Shown here piece by piece: positions 46,751 to 56,416 of a stretch of DNA of 63,325 nt (the stretch's first letter is position 1; each line of letters starts with the position of its first letter). The translations under genes and the position numbers were made by a program. The notes under the pieces were generated by a model. It searched no databases and was not told the DNA's origin. It saw only the letters and a program-made list of their open reading frames with translations. The DNA comes from Planctomycetaceae bacterium. GTDB taxonomy: Bacteria > Planctomycetota > Phycisphaerae > Phycisphaerales > SM1A02. The DNA is taken from the NCBI GenBank assembly GCA_021297815.1, contig JAJTGK010000002.1, forward strand, positions 1 to 63,325. Direction: 5' to 3'.

Positions 46751-47644
46751 TCACGACATCGCCAGCCCGACATTGGCCGCGTTGAAGAGTCCGTGCGCGA
46801 CGGCGGGAGCAAGGATTCCTCCCGTGTGCTCGCGCAGCAGGCCGAGCGCGGTGCCGAGCAGGAAGAGCATCGTGAGCCCCGTGATGCGGCCATCGGGGGA
46901 GAGCACCGACCAGTGGACGAGCGCGAAGAGCGCGGCCGTCGCCACAGCCGAGGCGAGGGCGGGAAGGCCCGCGCGCCGCATGGCGGGCTGCATAAGGCCG
47001 CGCCAGGCGGCCTCCTCGGCGAATGGCACGAGCACCGCGACCTGCGCGAGCGTGAGCGCCGTGAACAGCGCGTCGTCCTTCGCGCGGAGGATGGCGAGGG
47101 TCTCGTGCGAGACCTCGGGCGCTGGAGGATGACCGAGGAAGGTCAGGAGCGCCTGCACCACGAGCGCGCTCGCGAGCACGACGGGCGCCGCGAGAAGGAG
47201 CGAGAGGATGCCCGCGACAGCCGCGGGGCCCGCGCGCATCGCCCGCCGCGGCGCGTCGATGAAGAGCGGCGAGGCGATGATCAGCGCGACGGCGCCGAGC
47301 TGCAGCGCGTTCGCCGAGACCCCGCGCACAAGCCGCGCCCAGGCCTCGTCGCCAATGCCCGCGGCCGACACGACCGAGGCGCCGATCGTCGCGCCCACGG
47401 CACCGATCACGATGTAGCCGAGCATCGACAGCGCGCCGAGCACGGGGTCGCGCGGAAGCCTGCCCGCGGGTTCGCGTGGCGGCAGGAAGAGCCCGCGCAG
47501 CAACTCCGACGAGGGCGGGAAGAGCAGCGCGAGCACCACGAGCACCACGAACCCGAACGCCGCCTGCTCGAGCAGCGTCATGCCGCCCGCCGCATCGCTC
47601 GCCGGCGCAGCCGATTGAAGAAGGACCGCGATCCCGTCGATCAT
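46751..47644 (-). CDS. CPBP-family intramembrane metalloprotease (CAAX/Abi type)
   Basis: 297 residues with about seven hydrophobic segments. The three family motifs are present in order: EEAAWRG (paired Glu plus Arg), FALVHW (first His) and HGLFNA (second His and Asn). Bacterial CPBP proteins are membrane proteases or bacteriocin-immunity-like proteins; the substrate here is unknown. ATG 47644 starts 48 bases from the divergent trpC start. It may be co-transcribed with trpS. Confidence 0.85.
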   Translation of the reverse strand: MIDGIAVLLQSAAPASDAAGGMTLLEQAAFGFVVLVVLALLFPPSSELLRGLFLPPREPAGRLPRDPVLGALSMLGYIVIGAVGATIGASVVSAAGIGDEAWARLVRGVSANALQLGAVALIIASPLFIDAPRRAMRAGPAAVAGILSLLLAAPVVLASALVVQALLTFLGHPPAPEVSHETLAILRAKDDALFTALTLAQVAVLVPFAEEAAWRGLMQPAMRRAGLPALASAVATAALFALVHWSVLSPDGRITGLTMLFLLGTALGLLREHTGGILAPAVAHGLFNAANVGLAMS

Positions 47645-47692
47645 GTCGCACAGGGTACGATGCGCGGCCATTCGCGGCATCGCGGCAGCACC

Positions 47693-48499
47693 ATGACTCC
47701 TGTTCTCAAGGACATCCTCGACCGCAAGGCCATCGAGGTGGCGCGCGCCCGCGAGGCCGTGCCGCTCGAGGTCCTGAAGGAGCGCATCTCGGAGCTCGGG
47801 CGCCCGCGGAACTTCTTCCAAGCCGTGGTCGACCGCAGGCACCCGAACGCGACGCATGTCATCGCCGAGGTGAAGCGCAAGAGCCCGTCGGCGGGCGTGA
47901 TCCGCGAGGACTTCGACCCCGTGGCGATCGCGAAGGCCTACGCCGCGAACGGCGCCGCCGCGATCTCATGCCTGACCGACGAGGAGTACTTCGGCGGAAA
48001 GCTCGAGTACATCCATGCGATCCGCGACGAGGTGCCGCTGCCCGTCCTGCGCAAGGACTTCATCGTCGACATCTACCAGGTGTGGGAATCGCGCGCGGCG
48101 GGCGCCGACGCGATCCTGCTCATCGCCGAGGCGCTTCCCGAGCGCGACATCATCGACTTCCAGATCCTCGCGACCGAGCTCGGCATGACCACCTTGCTCG
48201 AGGTGCACGATGTCGAGCACCTGCTGCGCATGGTGAATGTCGTCGGCTTCCCGCACGCGAGCTACTCGCTGCTCGGCATCAACAACCGCGATCTTCGAAC
48301 GATGAAGACCTCGCTCGAGCATTCAATGCGGCTCGCCGAGATGCTCGAGGACACGAGCGTGCTCGTGAGCGAGTCGGGCATCCGCACGCCCGCCGACCTC
48401 GCGCGCCTGCGCGCCCACGGCATCCACATCGTGCTCGTCGGCGAGCACCTGATGAAGCAGCCCGACCCCGGCATCGCGCTGCGCGAATTGCTCGCGTAG
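47693..48499 (+). CDS. trpC: Indole-3-glycerol phosphate synthase
   Basis: 268 residues, standard for the TIM-barrel IGPS. It closes the indole ring in tryptophan synthesis. VIAEVKRKSPSAG holds the first catalytic Lys, PVLRKDFIVD the second, YSLLGINNRDL the Asn region, and VSESGIRTP the Ser/Glu site. No other trp gene adjoins it, although trpS (tryptophan use) lies on the opposite strand close by. It ends in the repeated hairpin block that separates it from the converging flagellar operon. Confidence 0.96.
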   Translation: MTPVLKDILDRKAIEVARAREAVPLEVLKERISELGRPRNFFQAVVDRRHPNATHVIAEVKRKSPSAGVIREDFDPVAIAKAYAANGAAAISCLTDEEYFGGKLEYIHAIRDEVPLPVLRKDFIVDIYQVWESRAAGADAILLIAEALPERDIIDFQILATELGMTTLLEVHDVEHLLRMVNVVGFPHASYSLLGINNRDLRTMKTSLEHSMRLAEMLEDTSVLVSESGIRTPADLARLRAHGIHIVLVGEHLMKQPDPGIALRELLA

Positions 48500-48510
48500 C
48501 CGGTGCGCAC

Positions 48511-48766
48511 GCGCCGCCAGTCGCGAGTGCTCAAACACGCATCCCAGAACGCCGCGCGATTCACTCGCGCGGCGTTCCACCAAAGTGAGCGAAGGCGGCG
48601 CTCGCGGCCTCTTCGAGGCCGCCGCGCCGCCAGTCGCGAGCGCTCAAACACGCCACGCATCCCAGAACGCCGCGCGATTCACTCGCGCGGCGTTCCACCA
48701 AAGTGAGCGAAGGCGGCGCTCGCGGCCTCTTCGAGGCCGCCGCGCCGCCAGTCGCGAGCGCTCAAA
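48511..48766. repeat. Tandem duplication of a 113/118-bp block
   Basis: The block starting GCGCCGCCAGTCGCGAG recurs at about 48630 and again (partial, third start) at about 48743. Spacings are 113 and 118 bases; the difference is a 5-base CACGC insertion in the middle of the array. The copies are otherwise almost identical, indicating a recent duplication. Each full copy holds two hairpins. It fills the whole gap between the converging trpC and flgH genes. Confidence 0.9.
48547..48740. terminator. Four hairpins in the trpC-flgH gap
   Basis: Hairpin A (48547-48577, copy 48665-48695) has a perfect 12-bp stem GAACGCCGCGCG / CGCGCGGCGTTC with a 7-base loop. Hairpin B (48604-48622, copy 48722-48740) has an 8-bp stem GCGGCCTC / GAGGCCGC with a TTC loop and can extend outward through GGCGGCG / CGCCGCC. 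Lying between converging genes, they are plausible two-way terminators, although no long T run follows. Confidence 0.65.
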
Positions 48767-48767
48767 T

Positions 48768-49538
48768 TTAGAAGGCGAAGATCGCGTCAAGCACCTGCGC
48801 CACGATGCCCTTCTCGCTCGCGTCGCGCAGCTGGCCCGTGGTGGTCTTCTTGATCACCGCGTCGGCGATGCGCTGCGACTGGATCTGGTTGTTCGAGTCG
48901 ACATCCTCGGGCCGCACGATGCCCGAGAGGACGATGACCTGCGTCTCGCCGTCGTTCACGATCTCGCGGCGCGCCTCGACGACGAGCAGCCCGTTCGGCC
49001 GCACCTCGACGATCTCGGCGGTCACGCGCGCGGTGAAGTCGTCGCTGCGCGCGAAGTTGCCCTTGCCCTTGAACTTCTTGTCGGCGCCCACGCCGACCGC
49101 GGGCAGGTCGCCCGAATCCATCGGCGCCAGGAAGCCGTCGCCGAAGCTCGTGGGGTCGAGGCTGATGAACGCGTCGGCCTCGGCCGACATGTCGTAGCTC
49201 TTCTCGGCCTTCGCGTCGGCGGAGCTCTTCGACTTGCTCGACTCGCTGATCACGATGGTGACGAGGTCGTGCACCGCGAAGGCCTTCGGCTCGGGCGGCT
49301 GCACGGCGAACAGGCACCCGCGGTCGGGCGATTCGCCCGCGCGCGCGGGCTGCGCGGAAGCGGCCTGGGACTCGAGCGCGGCGGCGGTGACCGAGCGCGT
49401 GGCGCGCATCGTCGACTTCTCGTCGTCGCGCAGCACGCGCTTCGCGCTTGCGGGCGCCGACTCGGGCAGCGGCGACGAGATGGGAGCGTCGGGCGACGCG
49501 AGGCAGACGGCGAGGGTGATGAAGAAGGTGCTCGTCAT
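48768..49538 (-). CDS. flgH: Flagellar L-ring protein FlgH
   Basis: 256 residues. The central FlgH signature is visible as VHDLVTIVISESSKSKSSADA, then KFKGKGNFARSDDFTARVTAEIVEVRPNG and DVDSNNQIQSQRIADAVI. FlgH assembles the outer-membrane L-ring around the flagellar rod. The N-terminus is hydrophobic with a Cys at residue 12 (LAVC), where FlgH is normally lipidated; the lipobox is imperfect because Val precedes the Cys. It is the last gene of the operon, 28 bases after flgA; flgI, which usually follows, is missing here. Confidence 0.92.
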   Translation of the reverse strand: MTSTFFITLAVCLASPDAPISSPLPESAPASAKRVLRDDEKSTMRATRSVTAAALESQAASAQPARAGESPDRGCLFAVQPPEPKAFAVHDLVTIVISESSKSKSSADAKAEKSYDMSAEADAFISLDPTSFGDGFLAPMDSGDLPAVGVGADKKFKGKGNFARSDDFTARVTAEIVEVRPNGLLVVEARREIVNDGETQVIVLSGIVRPEDVDSNNQIQSQRIADAVIKKTTTGQLRDASEKGIVAQVLDAIFAF

Positions 49539-49566
49539 GGCGTGTGTCCTGCGTTTCGTCGTCTGT

Positions 49567-50592
49567 TCAGCGGATGACCGCGCGTCCGTGGCCTGTGATC
49601 TCGGCGTTCACGCGGCGCTGGTCGCGCACACGGCGCGAGCCCGTCGTCTCGAGGGCGATCGTCTCGCCCGCGGCGCCGTCCTCGAGGGCGACCGCCTCGA
49701 GCTCGATGGCGACCATCCCGATCTCGCGGCGCACGAGGACGCGGTCGTTGCGGCGCACGGCGATTTCCTTCGTGAGGTGATCGGCCCGGATCGCGGTGCC
49801 TGCGGGCACGGTCTGCGCGAGCGCGCGGCCTGCGACCGACGCGGGGTCGGCGAGGCGTGCGGCCTCGGTGGGCGACACCAGGCGCTTCTCGATGCGGAAC
49901 GACGCCGAGGAGAGCGTTGTGCCACGGCGGTTGTCACCTTCGGCGACGGCCACCTCGCGCTCGAACTTCGGCGACAGGCGCACGCGGTTGCGCGAGACGA
50001 CCTCGTGGTCGCGGTAGCCGACGACCTCGAGCTCGACGCGCTCGGCCGCGAGCGACGACTTCGCCACGATCTCATGCCGCAGGCCTGCCGCGGGCGCGAG
50101 CTCGTCGAGGTCCTCGCGCGAGATCTCGATGCGCAGCACGCTGCCCGCGTCGGCGTGCGCGTTGCGCACGAGCTCGCACGCGATCGCAAGCGGCGTGGCG
50201 TTTCCTGCGTAGAGCGACGGGTCGACGACGGTGATCGCGTCGCGCTCGATCGCCGTCGTGGCGATGCGCGCGGGCGGCTCCTTGACGAGCGCCGCGGGGC
50301 GGACCACGGTCTTCTCGCCGCGCACCTCGAGCGTGCGCAGGTCGGCGCCCGCATCGACGAGGCGCTGCCGCACCTTCTCGAGCGAGATCTCGAACGCGCC
50401 CGAATCGGCGCGCACGATCACGGTCGCCGCCAGTTTCTCGGCGGCCGCGCCGTCGAGCGTCGCGATGTCGGCGAGCACCACATCGCGCCCCGCGGCCACG
50501 CGCACCGAGGTGCGCAGCGTGACCGAGTCGGCGGCGGCGGTTCCCGCGAGGACCGCGGCGAGGGTGGCGATGAGAAGTCGTGCGATGCGCAT
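49567..50592 (-). CDS. flgA: Flagella basal-body P-ring formation chaperone FlgA
   Basis: 341 residues, longer than the usual 220-240 because an extra N-terminal domain precedes the SAF-like region. A signal peptide (about 1-21) leads in; the C-terminal half contains RRGTTLSSASFRIEKRLV, VAGRALAQTVPAGTAIRAD and RRNDRVLVRREIG, matching the SAF/FlgA domain, with VRDQRRVNAEITGHGRAVIR at the end. FlgA acts in the periplasm as chaperone for the P-ring protein FlgI. ATG 50592 is chosen; a GTG 12 bases upstream is possible. It lies 17 bases after flgG. Confidence 0.85.
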   Translation of the reverse strand: MRIARLLIATLAAVLAGTAAADSVTLRTSVRVAAGRDVVLADIATLDGAAAEKLAATVIVRADSGAFEISLEKVRQRLVDAGADLRTLEVRGEKTVVRPAALVKEPPARIATTAIERDAITVVDPSLYAGNATPLAIACELVRNAHADAGSVLRIEISREDLDELAPAAGLRHEIVAKSSLAAERVELEVVGYRDHEVVSRNRVRLSPKFEREVAVAEGDNRRGTTLSSASFRIEKRLVSPTEAARLADPASVAGRALAQTVPAGTAIRADHLTKEIAVRRNDRVLVRREIGMVAIELEAVALEDGAAGETIALETTGSRRVRDQRRVNAEITGHGRAVIR

Positions 50593-50609
50593 GGCGTGCG
50601 TCACTCCGA

Positions 50610-51419
50610 TCAGTAGGCGCGGATGTTCGAGATCTTCTGCAGCGTTTCGTTGGCGGCCTGGATGACCTGGCTGTTCATCTCGAAGACGCGCTGCGTCTTG
50701 ATGAGCGTGACGAGCTCGGTCACGGGGTCGACATTCGACGCCTCGAGGAAGCCCTGGCGCAGGCCGCCCATGCCTTCGAGCGTGGGGTCGCCTTCGATCG
50801 GCTCGCCGCTCGCCTCGGTGGGCAGGTAGATGTTGTTGCCGACGGACTCGAGCCCCGACGGGTTCACGAAGCGCGCGAGCAGGATCTGCCCGAACTCGAC
50901 GCGGTCGGTCGAGCCGGGCACCGAGCCCGTCACCGTGCCGTCGACGCCGATCGAGATGTCGCTTGCGTCCTGCGGGATCTGGATCTCGGGGATCATGCGG
51001 AATCCCTGCGAATTGCCGAGCACAAGCTGCCCTTCGGCGTTGCGCACGAAGTTGCCCGCGCGGGTGTAGCCGACGCCCTCGCCCTGGTCGGGCGAGATCT
51101 CGACCTGGAAGAAGCCGTCGCCCTCGATCATCATGTCGAACGGCTGGCCCGTCTCCTGCGCGGGGCCCTGCGCGAAGTTGAGCTGCGTGCCCGAGATCTC
51201 GGTGCCGAGGCCGACATAGAGGCCCGTGGGGCGCTGCGCGCCCGCGTCGCTCGGCAGGCCCGGCTGCGCCATCTCCTGATAGAAGAGGTCCTCGAAGTTC
51301 GCACGCGCGCTCTTGAAGCCCGTCGTGTTCGCGTTGGCGAGGTTGTTCGCCGTCACATCGAGCGCGGTCGAGAGCGCCGAAAGGCCTGTGGCTGCGGTGT
51401 TGAGTGCGATGTAGCTCAT
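50610..51419 (-). CDS. flgG: Flagellar distal rod protein FlgG
   Basis: 269 residues, close to the typical 260. The N-terminal rod signature LDVTANNLANANTTGFKSAR and the C-terminal EASNVDPVTELVTLIKTQR plus QAANETLQKIS are canonical; a GDGFFQV block lies in the centre. FlgG forms the distal rod that passes through the P and L rings. It is 42 bases after flgF and 17 before flgA, within one operon read leftwards. Confidence 0.97.
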   Translation of the reverse strand: MSYIALNTAATGLSALSTALDVTANNLANANTTGFKSARANFEDLFYQEMAQPGLPSDAGAQRPTGLYVGLGTEISGTQLNFAQGPAQETGQPFDMMIEGDGFFQVEISPDQGEGVGYTRAGNFVRNAEGQLVLGNSQGFRMIPEIQIPQDASDISIGVDGTVTGSVPGSTDRVEFGQILLARFVNPSGLESVGNNIYLPTEASGEPIEGDPTLEGMGGLRQGFLEASNVDPVTELVTLIKTQRVFEMNSQVIQAANETLQKISNIRAY

Positions 51420-51461
51420 GTCGTGTCCTCGAAGAGAGGTTTCGGTGTCTGGTGCGTGGCG

Positions 51462-52235
51462 TCAGGCGAAGCGGCCGAAGGTGTCGATCAGCCGTCCCGT
51501 CATCTGGTCGTGCTGCTGCATGAGGCGGGTCGAGAACTCGATGCCGCGAGAGACCTTCACGAGCTCGGCGAGCGCGAGCACGGGGTCGACGGTGCTTTCC
51601 TCGAGCGCGCCCTGGACGACGCGGGTCGCGGCGGGTGCGTCGGCGGCCTTGCCACCAAGCAGCCGAATCTCGGTCTGGCCTTCCTTGCGGAGGTTCGCGC
51701 TGTCCTGCGGCACGACCACGCGCAGGCGGCCGACCTCGTCGCCGCCCTCGAACACGCGGCCATCGCCGTCGACGCGCAGCGCACCGTTGCCTGAGAGCGC
51801 GATCGGGCGGCCATTGGCGCCAAGGAGCGCCGCGCCCGTGTTCGCCATGACCAGGTTGCCCGCGCGGTCGCGCGTGAGCTGGCCCGCGCGGGTCAGGAGC
51901 AGGTCGCCCGAGCGCGGGCCCTTCTCCTCGACGACGAAGAATCCGTCGCCGTCGATCGCGAGGTCGAATTCGCCGCCCGTCTGGCGGAACGAGCCCTGAG
52001 AGAGGTCGATGTGGTTCTGGCGGAAGAGCGTGCCGCCGCCGAGCTGGTCGAGCAGGGCATTCGTGTCGGCCACGGTGCCGCCGCGCTCGATGTTCTCGGG
52101 CCTTCGGGCGACCATGGAGAGCATGTCGGCCTTGAAGCCGACGGTCGACGAGTTCGCGAGGTTGTTCGCGACGGTGTCGAGCCGGCGCATGCCGGTCATT
52201 GCTCCTGCGGTCGAGAGGTGGAAGCCGTAGTTCAT
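51462..52235 (-). CDS. flgF: Flagellar proximal rod protein FlgF
   Basis: 257 residues. It shares the rod-protein ends with FlgG: LDTVANNLANSSTVGFKAD near the N-terminus, GDGFFVVEEK in the middle and EESTVDPVLALAELVKVSR near the C-terminus. It builds the proximal rod. Its ATG overlaps the stop of the preceding small gene (ATGA), so the two are translationally coupled. Confidence 0.93.
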   Translation of the reverse strand: MNYGFHLSTAGAMTGMRRLDTVANNLANSSTVGFKADMLSMVARRPENIERGGTVADTNALLDQLGGGTLFRQNHIDLSQGSFRQTGGEFDLAIDGDGFFVVEEKGPRSGDLLLTRAGQLTRDRAGNLVMANTGAALLGANGRPIALSGNGALRVDGDGRVFEGGDEVGRLRVVVPQDSANLRKEGQTEIRLLGGKAADAPAATRVVQGALEESTVDPVLALAELVKVSRGIEFSTRLMQQHDQMTGRLIDTFGRFA

Positions 52236-52603
52236 GCGCAGTTCCCCCGCTCGTTGGCAATCGCCGCGCCAACGGGGGCAGGTGCCGCGTGGAAGCGCCA
52301 CACGAAGCCGCCCGTGGCGCCCGTCGCGGGGATCACGCGGCCTTCATCCTGGTTGAGGTCCTCGAAGAGCGCGTCCATCTCGCGGCGATCGGCCTTCAAG
52401 AGCCCCGCGGCCTGCGTGTTGGCGAGGCCGAGGCGTGGAAGGCGCGCGCGGTGGTCGGCGGCGGCAAGGCGTGCGGCGCGCGCAATCGCTGCGCCCACAA
52501 GGTCGAGCTGCGGCAATTCCTGCGCGGAGGCGCAGGATGGCGTGTTCCGCCCGCAAATCGCGGCGTGGACGAGCTCGAGGGCAGGTTCGTTCGGCTGTGG
52601 CAT
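52232..52603 (-). CDS. Hypothetical 123-residue protein leading the flagellar operon
   Basis: 123 residues, no family recognised; not FlgF-like. Mostly helical and Ala-rich, with LLKADRREMDALFEDLNQDE in the middle and a C-terminal VWRFHAAPAPVG. It is supported by AAGGAG six bases before its ATG, a 4-base coupled overlap with flgF and a sigma-54 promoter match 64 bases upstream. A flagellar accessory role (for example a small chaperone or regulator) is suggested only by context. Confidence 0.65.
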   Translation of the reverse strand: MPQPNEPALELVHAAICGRNTPSCASAQELPQLDLVGAAIARAARLAAADHRARLPRLGLANTQAAGLLKADRREMDALFEDLNQDEGRVIPATGATGGFVWRFHAAPAPVGAAIANERGNCA

Positions 52604-52666
52604 GCGGCACTCCTTGCCGTGTTTTCCGTGCGCATGGCCTCCTGCCGTGCGCGTCGAGGGTGGAAT

Positions 52667-52682
52667 GGCAACCCCCGTGCCA
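52667..52682 (-). promoter_or_regulatory. Sigma-54 (RpoN) promoter for the flagellar operon
   Basis: On the minus strand TGGCACGGGGGTTGCC matches the -24/-12 consensus TGGCACRNNNNTTGCW at 15 of 16 positions, with the required GG-N10-GC spacing. Transcription would start about 12 bases downstream (near 52655), giving a leader of about 50 bases before the first gene. RpoN control of rod/ring operons is well known in several phyla. Confidence 0.75.
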
Positions 52683-52753
52683 GCCGTCCATGGCCGCGCG
52701 CGGGCAGGCGAAGACCCCGCCGCGCGATTCACAGTCGCGAAAGGAACGCGCCG

Positions 52754-53128
52754 ATGTCCGATGGCTTCACGACCTGTCCGCGCCTCGAGTCGGGAGATCC
52801 CCGCTGCGAGGCGCGTCTGCGCCTCGGCAACCTCGACGATGTCCTCCGATTCTGCACCGCCGACCACGAGTCCTGCCCCGTCTACGGGTGCGGAGCGGTC
52901 GGCTGCCGCGAAGCCGCCGAGGAAGTCGCGGTTCGCGCCGCGGGCCGCTTCGGCTGCTGCGACGGAACCCCGAGCGGCGACGCCGTCGGGCAGGGCGGTG
53001 GGCAGGGCCTCGATGAAGCCGCGCGGCCGCGGCTCCGCCTCGTCGAGCTCACCGTCGGACGATCATGCTCCCGCGGCGCCGAAGGGCGCGGCGGCCGCCG
53101 AGGCGGGCTTCAGCGCGCCGCTTCGTGA
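52754..53128 (+). CDS. Small Cys-rich hypothetical protein overlapping xer
   Basis: 124 residues if read to its stop. The first ~45 residues look real: CPRLESGDPRCEARLRLGNL, then DDVLRFCTADHESCPVYG, a spacing of cysteines like that in short planctomycete proteins I believe occur elsewhere (recollection, not checked). AAAGGAA lies 8 bases before the ATG. After about residue 45 the sequence becomes Gly/Arg-rich and overlaps the xer frame, so the true product may be shorter or end by a frame change. It diverges from the flagellar operon. Confidence 0.45.
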   Translation: MSDGFTTCPRLESGDPRCEARLRLGNLDDVLRFCTADHESCPVYGCGAVGCREAAEEVAVRAAGRFGCCDGTPSGDAVGQGGGQGLDEAARPRLRLVELTVGRSCSRGAEGRGGRRGGLQRAAS

Positions 53129-54014
53129 CTTCATCGCCTACCTGCGCATCGAGTGCGGCCTCGCGCCTGCGTCGATCGCGGCGTACGGGCGCGACCTCGA
53201 CGATCTCGTCGCGTTCCTCGCCGACGAAGGCGTGCGCACGCCGCGCGAGGTGAAGCCCGCGCATCTCGCCGAGCATGTGCGCTTCCTTTCGCGCGAGCGC
53301 GGCCTCGACCCCGCGAGCACGGTGCGGCATGTGTCGACGGTGCGCGTCTTCTTCCGCTTCCTGCACGCGGTGCGCGCGATTCCCGACGACCCCGCGCGCC
53401 TGCTCGAGCGCCCGACCAAGTGGCGCAAGATCCCCGACACGATCTCGCCGTCGCAGATGCGCCGCCTCGTCGAGGCGCCCACGCCCGACCACGGCGAGCT
53501 CTGGGTGCGCGACCGCGCGATCCTCGAGCTGATGTACGCCGCGGGCCTGCGCGCAAGCGAGGTCGGCTCGGTGCGGCTCAACCAGTGGCACCCCGTGCTC
53601 TCGTCGATGCATGTCGTCGGCAAGGGCTCGAAGCAGCGCATCGTGCCCGTGGGCGTGCCCGCGGCGCAGGCGATCGCGCGCTGGCTCGAGGAGCTTCGCC
53701 CGCAGCTCGTGGGCGCCGACGAGACGCGCGCCGACCACCGCCTCTTCGTCTCGAACCGCGGCAAGCCGCTCGAGCGCGTGGCCGTGTGGGGGCTCGTCAC
53801 CAAGTACGCGGCCGTCGCGGGCATCCACGGCGTGCATCCGCATGTGCTGCGCCACTCGTTCGCCACCGACCTCCTGCGCGGCGGCTGCGACCTGCGCACG
53901 GTGCAGGAATTCCTCGGCCACACGAGCGTGGTCACCACGCAGATCTACACACATGTCGACAAGTCGAAGCTGCGCGAGACCGTGTCGCGCTGCCATCCGC
54001 GATTCGACCGCTGA
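53013..54014 (+). CDS. xerD: Tyrosine recombinase of the XerC/XerD type
   Basis: 333 residues from ATG 53013. After a Ser/Pro/Ala-rich leader (about 1-40) come the core-binding domain (FIAYLRIECGLAPASIAAYG) and the catalytic domain with all active-site residues: Arg in AAGLRASEVGS, Lys in VVGKGSKQRIVPV, HVLRHSFATDLLRGG (His-x-x-Arg), the second His in LGHTSVVTTQIY, and Tyr in TQIYTHV. Xer enzymes resolve chromosome dimers at dif or serve integration; no dif site was recognised nearby, so the housekeeping role is inferred. The start is uncertain: ATG 52839 would add 58 low-complexity residues and overlap the small Cys-rich gene further. Confidence 0.9.
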   Translation: MKPRGRGSASSSSPSDDHAPAAPKGAAAAEAGFSAPLRDFIAYLRIECGLAPASIAAYGRDLDDLVAFLADEGVRTPREVKPAHLAEHVRFLSRERGLDPASTVRHVSTVRVFFRFLHAVRAIPDDPARLLERPTKWRKIPDTISPSQMRRLVEAPTPDHGELWVRDRAILELMYAAGLRASEVGSVRLNQWHPVLSSMHVVGKGSKQRIVPVGVPAAQAIARWLEELRPQLVGADETRADHRLFVSNRGKPLERVAVWGLVTKYAAVAGIHGVHPHVLRHSFATDLLRGGCDLRTVQEFLGHTSVVTTQIYTHVDKSKLRETVSRCHPRFDR

Positions 54015-54044
54015 ACGCGCCGCGCGCGAAGGTACCTTTCCGCC

Positions 54045-55556
<1,512 letters not shown>

Positions 55557-55585
55557 GGCGCGGCGGCATCGTGTAGTCTGTGCGC

Positions 55586-56380
55586 ATGGCCGACGGCACC
55601 GAGGACACCTACAGGCTGCTCGACGACATGCCGCCCGTGCCGCGGCTGCCGGGGCATGTCGTCCTGAGCGAGGACGCCGACGCCGCGCTCGACGCGGTGG
55701 GGCTCGACCTCGTGTCGCATGCGAAGGCGTGCGTGCGCGCGTTCGGGGATTTCCACCTCGCGCTGTCGGGCGGCTCGACGCCGATGCCGCTCTACGAGCG
55801 GCTGATGATCGACCCTGCGTACCGCGACCTGCCGTGGCGGCGCACGCACCTGTGGATCGTCGACGAACGCTGCGTGCCGTTCGGGCACGAGAAGTCGAAC
55901 TTCGGGCAGATCCGCGAGGTGCTCTGCGACCACTCCGACATCCCGCCGTCGCAGGTGCATCCGATCCACGCATACGACGACGACGCCGACACGCGCTACG
56001 AGGCGGAGCTGCGCGAGGTGCTCGGATGGCGCGAAAAAGGCCACGACCGGCTCGACTTCGTGCTGCTCGGGATGGGCGACGACGGGCACACCGCGAGCCT
56101 CTTCCCGCATTCGCCCGCGCTCGCCGTCGACGACCGCTTCGCGTGCTTCAACCGCGGCCCCGCGGTCACGCCGCCCGACCGCGTGACGATGACCTATCCG
56201 CTCATCAACAGCGCCCGCTTCATCGGCGCGCTCGTCATCGGCGCGAAGAAGGCGCACATGCTGCACCGCATCGCGACGGGCGCCGAGCCCACGAGCGAGA
56301 TCCCCATCAAGGGCATCACCCCGATCGGCGGCGAGTTCCGCTGGTACCTCGATGCGGCGGCGGCGCGCTGGCCGCAGTAG
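55586..56380 (+). CDS. pgl: 6-Phosphogluconolactonase
   Basis: 264 residues. LALSGGSTPMPLYERL binds the phosphate, THLWIVDERCVPFGHEKSNF and GMGDDGHTASLFPHSP are the catalytic NagB-like fold motifs of the SOL/DevB family. It hydrolyses the lactone made by Zwf. ATG 55586 is chosen; a GTG six bases upstream is possible. It is the last gene before the long repeat array. Confidence 0.94.
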   Translation: MADGTEDTYRLLDDMPPVPRLPGHVVLSEDADAALDAVGLDLVSHAKACVRAFGDFHLALSGGSTPMPLYERLMIDPAYRDLPWRRTHLWIVDERCVPFGHEKSNFGQIREVLCDHSDIPPSQVHPIHAYDDDADTRYEAELREVLGWREKGHDRLDFVLLGMGDDGHTASLFPHSPALAVDDRFACFNRGPAVTPPDRVTMTYPLINSARFIGALVIGAKKAHMLHRIATGAEPTSEIPIKGITPIGGEFRWYLDAAAARWPQ

Positions 56381-56416
56381 CGCTGCCGCCGTGCGCTCGA
56401 CGCGCGGGATTCGCGT

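Noticed and set aside
53013-54014. Integrase of a mobile element rather than a housekeeping Xer protein
   Set aside because: No attachment site, tRNA target, phage or plasmid genes surround it; it is followed directly by zwf and pgl with normal codon use.
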